DNA from: ZC4RG19 sp017577565
Lineage (GTDB): Bacteria > Actinomycetota > Acidimicrobiia > Acidimicrobiales > VFJN01
Length of the DNA: 13,540 bases
Direction of reading: 5' to 3'
Assembly (NCBI GenBank): GCA_047459075.1
Contig: VSCH01000072.1
Span: 1 to 13,540, forward strand
In this document: piece after piece, positions 6,205-11,176 of the stretch
Layout: each line of letters opens with the position of its first letter
Numbering within the stretch: position 1 is the stretch's first letter
Made by a program: the position numbers and the translations under genes
Notes under the pieces: generated by a model
Databases searched by the model: none
What the model was told of the DNA's origin: nothing
Seen by the model: only the letters and a program-made list of their open reading frames with translations

Positions 6205-7020
6205 TCAGCGGCGCAGCCCGGGGTGGCGCCGGGCGACCGCCGGCACGAGCAGCGAGCGGGGCGCCAGCCGGCCGCCGACGGCGACCAGGCGGTTGGCCAC
6301 GCCGGGGACGACCGTCGCCCGGCCCTGCTCGAGCGCCTCGATGCCCGCCTCGGCCACCCGCTCGACCGGCACCCACAGCGGCCAGGGGAGCGCGGCCTCC
6401 GCCTCGGCGGGATCGAACCCGACCCGCTCGGCGAACTCCGTGCGGACCGGCCCGGGGCACAGGGCGGTGACCGTCACCCCTGTGCCCCGCAGCTCGCCCC
6501 GCAGGGCCTGGCTGTAGGAGAGGACGAACGCCTTGGCCGCGGCGTAGCCCGCCTGGCCCGGCAGCGGCTGGAACGCCGCGGTCGAGGCCACGTTGAGCAC
6601 GGCGCCCGCTCGGCGCTCGACCATGCCGGGCAGCACGAGGCTGCAGAGGTGGGCGACGGCCTCGACGTCGGTGCGCAGCATGGCGACCTCGGCGTCGGGG
6701 TCCGACGCGTGCACGGGGCCGACCGTGCTGACGCCGGCGGCGTTGACCAGCACGTGCGGCACGAGGCCGGCGGCCCGCACCGCCTCGACGACCCCGGTGC
6801 GGGCGGCGGCGTCGGCGAGGTCGGCGGGGACGACCTCGACCCGCACCCCGTGGGCGTCGGTGAGCTCCCGGGCCAGCTCGCGCAGGCGCTCCTCCCGCCG
6901 GGCCACGAGCGTCAGCCCGTGGCCGCGCCCGGCGAGCCCGCGGGCGATCTCCCGCCCGATGCCGGAGCTGGCACCCGTGACGACGGCGGTGCGGTCGGCA
7001 GCGGGGGCCGGGATGGCCAT
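6205..7020 (-). CDS. Short-chain dehydrogenase/reductase (DltE-like group)
   Basis: This is a classical SDR of 271 residues. The NAD(P)-binding motif is 'TGASSGIG' (15-22). Arg41-Arg42 after the second strand ('LVARREER') suggests NADP preference. The structural motif is 'NAAG' (93-96). Catalytic residues are Ser146, Tyr159 and Lys163. The usual helix-4 Asn of the tetrad is Asp118 ('RTDVEAV'), which I have seen in related DltE-like enzymes. The substrate is unknown. The C-terminal extension after residue 240 is basic and hydrophobic and might touch the membrane. The start is the ATG at 7020, without a Shine-Dalgarno but with a TACGCT -10 box six bases upstream, so translation is probably leaderless. 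The gene at 7060 lies upstream on the same strand, 39 bp away. Confidence 0.92.
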   Translation of the reverse strand: MAIPAPAADRTAVVTGASSGIGREIARGLAGRGHGLTLVARREERLRELARELTDAHGVRVEVVPADLADAAARTGVVEAVRAAGLVPHVLVNAAGVSTVGPVHASDPDAEVAMLRTDVEAVAHLCSLVLPGMVERRAGAVLNVASTAAFQPLPGQAGYAAAKAFVLSYSQALRGELRGTGVTVTALCPGPVRTEFAERVGFDPAEAEAALPWPLWVPVERVAEAGIEALEQGRATVVPGVANRLVAVGGRLAPRSLLVPAVARRHPGLRR

Positions 7021-7026
7021 GGGCGC

Positions 7027-7032
7027 AGCGTA
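7027..7032 (-). promoter_or_regulatory. -10 box (TACGCT) for a leaderless transcript
   Basis: The minus strand reads TACGCT from 7032 to 7027, six bases before the ATG at 7020. Transcription would begin at or next to the start codon. The lack of any GA-rich ribosome site supports this. No clear -35 element is seen. Confidence 0.5.
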
Positions 7033-7059
7033 GGCGCGCCCGGCCGGTGGCGCCGCGGG

Positions 7060-7893
7060 TCAGAGCGCGATGAGGACGGCGGCGACGGCGCCGATCAGCA
7101 GCCCCGACCGCTGCATCGCCGACAGCCGCTCGCCGAGGACGAACCGGGCGAGGAGCACGGTGCCGGCCGGGTACAGCGCGGTGAGGACCGACACGACCGA
7201 CAGCAGCCCGTGGCCGAGCGCCTCGAGGTAGAGCACGTTGGCGCCGGCGTCGAGCACGCCGCAGCCGACGGCCGGGCGGACGGCGCCCCGGGGCGGCGAG
7301 GCGGACACGACCCGGGCCGCGCCGAGGGCGACGAACAGGCTGACCGACGCCGTCCGGGCGCCGACGAGCGGCCAGACGCCGACGCCGTCGCCCGCCCGGT
7401 CGAGGGCGACGAAGAACAGGCCGAAGGCCACGCCCGAGGACAGGGCGAGGGCCAGGGCCCGCCAGCGGAGGGGGCTGGCGCCGAGCTGCTGCGGCTCCCG
7501 CGAGATGAGCACGACGGCGCCGAGCGCCAGCACGATGCCGACCAGCGCGGCGCTGGCCGGCCGCTCACCGGTGGCCAGGCCGACGACGACGGGCACGCCG
7601 GCCGAGAGCAGCGCGGCGACCGGCGCGACGACGCTCATCGCCCCCACGGCCAGCCCCCGGTAGAAGAGGGCGACGCCGCCGCCCCCGAGCACGCCGGCGA
7701 GGGCGCCGACGGCCAGCGCCCGGGAGGTCGGCTCGCCGCCGGCGAGGGGCGCGAGCCCGACGAGCAGCACGAGGCCGACGACGTGCGACCACAGCACGAC
7801 CGCGGAGGCGGCGACCCGGCGCGCGGCGACACCGCCGAGGAAGTCGCCGATGCCGTACGCGGCGGCGGCGCCGAGGGCGAGGAGTGCGGCCAT
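7060..7893 (-). CDS. EamA/DMT-superfamily permease
   Basis: This is an integral membrane transporter of 277 residues, the normal size for the drug/metabolite transporter family. It has about ten hydrophobic segments in two repeated halves: roughly 1-130, then 143-277 after a short polar linker 'SREPQQLGASPLRW'. The second half carries 'LTALYPAGTVLLARFVLGERLS' at about 237-258 (quoted in part), which corresponds to the LYPxxTxLxAxxxLGE motif of EamA domains. The substrate is unknown; family members move amino acids, nucleosides or drugs. The start is the ATG at 7893 after AAGGGGAACC. Much longer readings of this frame run antisense through the next genes and are rejected. It is divergent from the XRE-cupin regulator, which probably controls it. 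It may be co-transcribed with the dehydrogenase at 7020. Confidence 0.9.
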   Translation of the reverse strand: MAALLALGAAAAYGIGDFLGGVAARRVAASAVVLWSHVVGLVLLVGLAPLAGGEPTSRALAVGALAGVLGGGGVALFYRGLAVGAMSVVAPVAALLSAGVPVVVGLATGERPASAALVGIVLALGAVVLISREPQQLGASPLRWRALALALSSGVAFGLFFVALDRAGDGVGVWPLVGARTASVSLFVALGAARVVSASPPRGAVRPAVGCGVLDAGANVLYLEALGHGLLSVVSVLTALYPAGTVLLARFVLGERLSAMQRSGLLIGAVAAVLIAL

Positions 7894-7916
7894 GGTTCCC
7901 CTTGTGCGGTGGTCGG

Positions 7917-7977
7917 GCGCGGGCGGGGTGGGCGCCCGCGCGGGTGGTCGTGGTCGGCATCGCCGGGCCCGCCCGGC
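7917..7977 (-). other. Structured 5' leader of the permease gene
   Basis: Two GC hairpins are possible in the proposed 110-nt leader. GCGCGGGCG (7917-7925) pairs with CGCCCGCGC (7933-7941), 9 bp with a 7-nt loop. GCCGGGC (7962-7968) faces GCCCGGC (7971-7977), forming 6 bp around CCCG. The first ends 23 bases before the start codon. They may be incidental to high GC or act as an attenuator. I recognise no known riboswitch. Confidence 0.3.
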
Positions 7978-8010
7978 TCCGGTGGATCGGTGAAGTGACC
8001 GACCCGGTGC

Positions 8011-8016
8011 AGCATA
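8011..8016 (-). promoter_or_regulatory. -10 box (TATGCT) of the permease gene
   Basis: The minus strand reads TATGCT from 8016 to 8011, the best -10 match in the intergenic region. TTGGTT lies 19 bp upstream as a poor -35. Transcription would begin near 8004. The palindrome at 8016-8029 fills the spacer, so a protein bound there would block this promoter. Confidence 0.45.
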
Positions 8017-8029
8017 GTGACCGGTCACT
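8016..8029. promoter_or_regulatory. 14-bp palindrome AGTGACCGGTCACT, putative XRE-cupin operator
   Basis: AGTGACCGGTCACT is a perfect palindrome. A further half-site AGTGACC lies at 7994-8000, exactly 22 bp away in the same orientation. The palindrome overlaps the -10/-35 spacer of the leftward permease promoter and the -35 region of the rightward regulator promoter. This is what a bidirectional repressor site would look like. The divergently encoded XRE-cupin protein is the obvious ligand (inference). Confidence 0.6.
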
Positions 8030-8035
8030 GGAGAG

Positions 8036-8047
8036 AACCAACTGGTT
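8036..8047. repeat. Second small palindrome AACCA-AC-TGGTT
   Basis: AACCA (8036-8040) and TGGTT (8043-8047) are reverse complements around AC. The site lies just upstream of the TACAGT box of the regulator gene. It may be an additional operator. It is short enough to be chance. Confidence 0.3.
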
Positions 8048-8049
8048 GC

Positions 8050-8055
8050 TACAGT
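8050..8055 (+). promoter_or_regulatory. -10 box (TACAGT) of the XRE-cupin gene
   Basis: TACAGT is followed by six bases and the GTG at 8062. No Shine-Dalgarno is present, so a leaderless transcript is likely. The box decides the start: the upstream in-frame ATG at 8017 would lie before the promoter and inside the palindrome. Confidence 0.5.
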
Positions 8056-8061
8056 GAGCCG

Positions 8062-8700
8062 GTGCCCTCCGCGGAAGCCGTCGCCACGGCGGTCGCTCGC
8101 AACATCCGGCGCCTCCGCACCGCGCGGGGGTGGAGCCTCGACCAGCTCGCCGCCCGCAGCGGCGTGAGCAAGGGCATGCTCGTCCACCTCGAGCAGGCCC
8201 GCACCAACCCCAGCCTCGGCACGCTGTGCAAGGTCGCCGAGACCCTCGGCGTGTCGCTCGCCGCCCTGGTCGAGCTGCACGAGGCGCCGGTCGTGCGGGT
8301 GGTGCAGCCCGCGGAGGTCGTGCGGCTCTGGCAGAGCGAGGCCGGCAGCTTCGGCGACCTGCTCGTCGGCTCGGACGAGCGCGACCACCTGGAGCTGTGG
8401 CACTGGACCCTGGCCCCCGGCGACGCGCACGCCGCCGAGGCCCACGCCGGCGGTACCCGCGAGCTGGTGCACGTCGTCGCCGGCGACCTCACGCTCGAGG
8501 TCGACGGCGCGGCCCACGTCGTGCCGGGGGGCGGCGCCGTCCTGTTCCACGCCGACCGGCCCCACACCTACGCCAACGTCGGCCGCGAGCCGGTCCGGCT
8601 GGTCATGGTGGTGGTCCAGCCCGAGGCCGACCTCGAGGAGTGGGTGGCCGGCACGGGCACCGCCCCGCCGGTCGAGGTGCCCCCGGGGACGCCGCCCTGA
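8062..8700 (+). CDS. XRE-family regulator with C-terminal cupin domain
   Basis: This encodes 212 residues from the leaderless GTG. Residues about 10-68 form the HTH_3 domain: 'NIRRLRTARGWSLDQLA', then 'SGVSKGMLVHLEQARTNPS', the typical XRE turn and recognition helix, and 'TLCKVAETLGVSLAAL'. Residues about 75-195 form a cupin_2 barrel with 'GTRELVHVVAGDLTLEVDG' and 'FHADRPHTYANVG', which hold the usual conserved Gly, His and Pro residues; His in 'ELVH' and 'RPH' could coordinate a metal or ligand. Such proteins generally repress neighbouring transport or catabolic genes and sense a small molecule through the cupin. The divergent permease is the likely target. Confidence 0.93.
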   Translation: MPSAEAVATAVARNIRRLRTARGWSLDQLAARSGVSKGMLVHLEQARTNPSLGTLCKVAETLGVSLAALVELHEAPVVRVVQPAEVVRLWQSEAGSFGDLLVGSDERDHLELWHWTLAPGDAHAAEAHAGGTRELVHVVAGDLTLEVDGAAHVVPGGGAVLFHADRPHTYANVGREPVRLVMVVVQPEADLEEWVAGTGTAPPVEVPPGTPP

Positions 8701-8726
8701 CCGCGGGGCGCGCCCGGTTCGCCACC

Positions 8727-8742
8727 TTGACCGTCGAGTCAA
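8727..8742. promoter_or_regulatory. TTGAC-N6-GTCAA inverted repeat upstream of the HSD10-like gene
   Basis: TTGAC (8727-8731) and GTCAA (8738-8742) are perfect arms with a 6-bp spacer, directly abutting the TACAGT -10 box. TTGACC cannot serve as a normal -35 here because only 10 bp separate it from the -10. A repressor site is more likely. Dimeric regulators such as TetR-family proteins often bind palindromes of this kind. No such regulator is encoded in the window. Confidence 0.5.
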
Positions 8743-8748
8743 TACAGT
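8743..8748 (+). promoter_or_regulatory. -10 box (TACAGT) of the HSD10-like gene
   Basis: TACAGT lies six bases before the ATG at 8755, with no ribosome site between. The hexamer and spacing are identical to those of the regulator gene at 8062. Leaderless transcription is likely. Confidence 0.5.
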
Positions 8749-8754
8749 TCGGCC

Positions 8755-9537
8755 ATGGACCTCAACGGGATCTCTGCCATCGTCACCGGCGGTGCGTCCG
8801 GGCTGGGCGCCGCCACCGTGAAGGCGCTCGCCGGCCGGGGCGCCAAGGTCGTCATCGCCGACCTCGAGCGCCAGAAGGAGAAGGGCGAGGCCCTCGCGCA
8901 GGAGGTCGGCGGCATCTTCTGTCCCACCGACGTCACCGACACCGACCAGGTGATCGCCGCCGTCGAGGCCGCCAAGGAGATGGGGCCCCTGCGCGCGCTG
9001 GTGACGGCGGCCGGGTTCGGTTGGGCCACCCGCACGATCGGCAAGGACGGCCAGTACAGCTCGGCCCACGACCTCGGCATCTTCCAGAAGGTCATCGAGG
9101 TCAACCTCGTCGGCACCTTCAACTGCATCCGGCTCGCCGCCACCGCCATGTCGCAGACCGAGCCGCTGGCCGACGGCGAGCGCGGCGCCATCGTCACCGT
9201 CGCCTCGGTCGCCGCCTTCGACGGCCAGATCGGCCAGGCCTCGTACTCCGCCTCCAAGGGCGGCGTCGTCGGCATGACCCTCCCGGTCGCCCGCGACCTG
9301 GCCGCCGTCGGCGTGCGGGTGAACTGCATCGCCCCGGGCCTGATCGACACCCCGATCTACGGCGAGGGCGAGGCCGCCGAGGCCTTCAAGGAGAAGCTGA
9401 AGAAGGACGTGCTGTTCCCCAAGCGGCTGGGCGTCCCCGAGGAGTTCGCCTCGCTGGCCGTCGAGCTGCTGAGCAACAGCTACATGAACGCGGAGGTCAT
9501 CCGGCTCGACGGCGGCGTGCGCATGCAGCCGAAGTGA
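8755..9537 (+). CDS. 3-hydroxyacyl-CoA dehydrogenase type-2-like SDR (HSD10 homologue)
   Basis: This encodes 260 residues. It closely resembles human HSD17B10 as I remember it: 'GGASGLG' near the N-terminus, 'VNLVGTFNCIRLAA', 'ASVAAFDGQIGQASYSASKG', 'GMTLPVARDLA', 'APGLIDTP', 'RLGVPEEFA' and the C-terminal 'EVIRLDGGVRMQP'. The cofactor loop is 'TGGASGLG' (11-18). Asp36 after strand two indicates NAD rather than NADP. Catalytic residues are Asn117, Ser151, Tyr164 and Lys168. The NAAG motif is 'TAAG' (84-87). The expected reaction is NAD-dependent oxidation of 3-hydroxyacyl-CoA, in beta-oxidation or in branched-chain amino acid or steroid breakdown. It stands alone with its own operator-like promoter, so its pathway partners must be elsewhere. 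Confidence 0.94.
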   Translation: MDLNGISAIVTGGASGLGAATVKALAGRGAKVVIADLERQKEKGEALAQEVGGIFCPTDVTDTDQVIAAVEAAKEMGPLRALVTAAGFGWATRTIGKDGQYSSAHDLGIFQKVIEVNLVGTFNCIRLAATAMSQTEPLADGERGAIVTVASVAAFDGQIGQASYSASKGGVVGMTLPVARDLAAVGVRVNCIAPGLIDTPIYGEGEAAEAFKEKLKKDVLFPKRLGVPEEFASLAVELLSNSYMNAEVIRLDGGVRMQPK

Positions 9538-9548
9538 CCGCTCCGGCG

Positions 9549-9572
9549 GCCCGGGCCGTGCGCGGCCCGGGC
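9549..9572 (+). terminator. GC hairpin after the HSD10-like gene
   Basis: GCCCGGGCCG (9549-9558) pairs perfectly with CGGCCCGGGC (9563-9572) around TGCG. It begins 12 bases after the stop codon. No U-tract follows. It ends 18 bases before the -10 box of the next gene, so it also covers that promoter's -35 position. Confidence 0.5.
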
Positions 9573-9590
9573 TCGCCGCCACCCGCGGTC

Positions 9591-9596
9591 TAAGCT
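9591..9596 (+). promoter_or_regulatory. -10 box (TAAGCT) of the sugar transferase gene
   Basis: TAAGCT is followed by eight bases and the GTG at 9605. No Shine-Dalgarno precedes either this GTG or the in-frame ATG at 9614. A leaderless start at the GTG is the most economical reading. Confidence 0.45.
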
Positions 9597-9604
9597 GCCG
9601 GCGA

Positions 9605-11113
9605 GTGTCTGGGATGGGGGTAGCGGGGACCAGGTCGGCGCACCCCGCGCCGGCCACGACCACCGACGGTGGGGCCGCGCGCACCGCCGCGGCCCGCAGC
9701 GCCCACGTGCCCCCGGTGGCCACCTACGTCGCCGCCGACTGCGTCGCCATCGGCGTGTCCCTCGTCATCGCCCACCTGCTGCGCTTCGGCGTGTCGGCGG
9801 CGCTGCTCCCCGGCCCCAACGTCCCCTACGTCCTCGTCGGGCTGCTGGCGGTGCCGGTCTGGCTCGGCGTCCTCGCGGTCGCCGGCTGCTACGACCGGCG
9901 GATCCTGGGGGTCGGCTCCGACGAGTACCGGCGGGTCCTCAACGGCGGGGTCCACTTCCTCGCGGTCGTGGCCATCTCGCACTTCCTCGGGCAGCTCGTG
10001 ATCGCCCGGGGCTACGTCGGTGTGCTCATCCCCGTCGCGGTCGTGCTCACGCTCCTCACCCGCGGCGCGCTGCGGCTGTGGCTCCGGCGCCAGCGGCGGC
10101 GGGGGCGCTACGTGCGCCGGCTGCTGCTGGTGGGCACGCCGTCGTCGGTCGTCGAGGTCGGCCAGCACCTCGTGCGGTCCGAGTGGACGGGCTTCCACGT
10201 GGCCGGCCTGTGCCTCGACGGCGACGTGCCGCCCGGCGACCACCCGACGCTGGCGATCGGCTCCCGCTCCGTGCCGGTCGTGGGCACGGTGGCCGACCTG
10301 CCGGCCGCCGTCGACCGGAGCCGGGCCGACGCGGTGGCGGTCACCACCGAGTCCGAGCCCGGCGAGCTGCGCGAGGTCGTCGCCAGCCTCGGCGACCGCG
10401 ACGTCGAGGTCCTCGTCGCCCCCGCCATCGCGGATGTCGCCGGCCCCCGGACGGTCACCCGCGAGGTCGCCGGCGTCTCGCTGCTGCACGTCGAGGAGCC
10501 CACCTTCAGCGGCCCCCAGCGGGTGGCCAAGGAGGTGTTCGACCGGGCGGTCGCGGCCCTCGCCCTCGTCGTGCTCGCGCCGGTGTTCGCGGTCGTCGCG
10601 CTGGCGGTCAAGCTCGACAGCCCCGGCCCGGTCTTCTACCGGCAGGCCCGCGTCGGGCGCGACGGGCGGCGGTTCGAGATCGTCAAGTTCCGCACGATGG
10701 TGGTCGGCGCCGACCGGCTGCGGGCCGAGCTCGAGCACCGCAACGAGGCCGACGGCCTGCTGTTCAAGCTGCGCACCGACCCCCGTGTCACCCGCACCGG
10801 TCGCGTCCTGCGGCGCTGGTCCATCGACGAGCTGCCCCAGATCCTCAACGTGCTGCGGGGCGAGATGTCGCTCGTGGGGCCCCGGCCGCCGCTGCCCAGC
10901 GAGGTCGAGCAGTACGACCGCCACGTCACCCGCCGCCTGCTGGTCAAGCCCGGCATCACCGGCCTGTGGCAGGTGAGCGGCCGGTCGGACCTGCCGTGGG
11001 ACGAGACCGTCCGGCTCGACCTGTACTACGTCGACCACTGGTCGCCGACCATGGACCTCACGATCATCGCCCGCACGTTCTCGGCCGTCGTCCGCGGTGC
11101 CGGCGCCTATTGA
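9605..11113 (+). CDS. Polyprenyl-phosphate sugar-1-phosphate transferase (exopolysaccharide initiation)
   Basis: This encodes 502 residues with the layout of WbaP/CpsE-type enzymes. A short disordered N-terminus is followed by four membrane helices (about 38-60, 75-95, 115-133 and 136-153). A Rossmann-like CoA-binding-type domain ('RRLLLVGTPSSVVEVGQHL') spans about 170-295. A hydrophobic segment spans 313-334. The bacterial sugar transferase domain then shows 'SPGPVFYRQARVGRDG' (339-354), 'VKFRTM' (360-365), the catalytic 'DELPQILNVLRGEMSLVGPRP' region (408-428, Asp408-Glu409; quoted motif shortened in meaning to DELPQ and GPRP) and 'KPGITGLWQVSGRS' (448-461). It moves a sugar-1-phosphate from a nucleotide sugar to undecaprenyl phosphate at the inner membrane face. 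The sugar cannot be predicted. It is followed 63 bp later by the DUF4012 gene. Confidence 0.95.
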   Translation: MSGMGVAGTRSAHPAPATTTDGGAARTAAARSAHVPPVATYVAADCVAIGVSLVIAHLLRFGVSAALLPGPNVPYVLVGLLAVPVWLGVLAVAGCYDRRILGVGSDEYRRVLNGGVHFLAVVAISHFLGQLVIARGYVGVLIPVAVVLTLLTRGALRLWLRRQRRRGRYVRRLLLVGTPSSVVEVGQHLVRSEWTGFHVAGLCLDGDVPPGDHPTLAIGSRSVPVVGTVADLPAAVDRSRADAVAVTTESEPGELREVVASLGDRDVEVLVAPAIADVAGPRTVTREVAGVSLLHVEEPTFSGPQRVAKEVFDRAVAALALVVLAPVFAVVALAVKLDSPGPVFYRQARVGRDGRRFEIVKFRTMVVGADRLRAELEHRNEADGLLFKLRTDPRVTRTGRVLRRWSIDELPQILNVLRGEMSLVGPRPPLPSEVEQYDRHVTRRLLVKPGITGLWQVSGRSDLPWDETVRLDLYYVDHWSPTMDLTIIARTFSAVVRGAGAY

Positions 11114-11160
11114 CGGCCCCCGCGCCGCGCCGCGGTTCCGGCCGCCCCCACCCCCTGGCC

Positions 11161-11166
11161 TAGATT
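11161..11166 (+). promoter_or_regulatory. -10 box (TAGATT) of the DUF4012 gene
   Basis: TAGATT ends ten bases before the ATG at 11177, so the transcript would have a leader of only about 2-4 nt. It lies in the 63-bp gap after the sugar transferase. The gap is otherwise G/C-only runs with no ribosome site. Confidence 0.4.
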
Positions 11167-11176
11167 GACGCCCTCC

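Noticed and set aside
6205..7020. Asp118 in place of the SDR helix-4 Asn as a sign of an inactive enzyme
   Set aside because: The Ser-Tyr-Lys triad and cofactor motif are intact, and related DltE-like proteins carry Asp there. An active enzyme is more likely.
5122..7998. Plus-strand open frame of 958 codons crossing several genes
   Set aside because: It runs through four genes and their intergenic regions on both strands, with no coherent protein. GC-rich third positions suppress stop codons.
8017..8061. Upstream ATG (8017) as start of the XRE-cupin gene
   Set aside because: It lies inside the 14-bp palindrome and before the TACAGT box, and adds 15 residues that are not part of the usual domain.
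8727..8732. TTGACC as a -35 element for the HSD10-like gene
   Set aside because: The spacer to TACAGT is only 10 bp, while 16-18 bp is needed. It fits better as one arm of a palindrome.
7894..9723. N-terminal extension of the permease frame up to 9723
   Set aside because: It is antisense to the regulator and the HSD10-like gene and non-hydrophobic. The permease begins properly at the ATG of 7893 with its first membrane helix.
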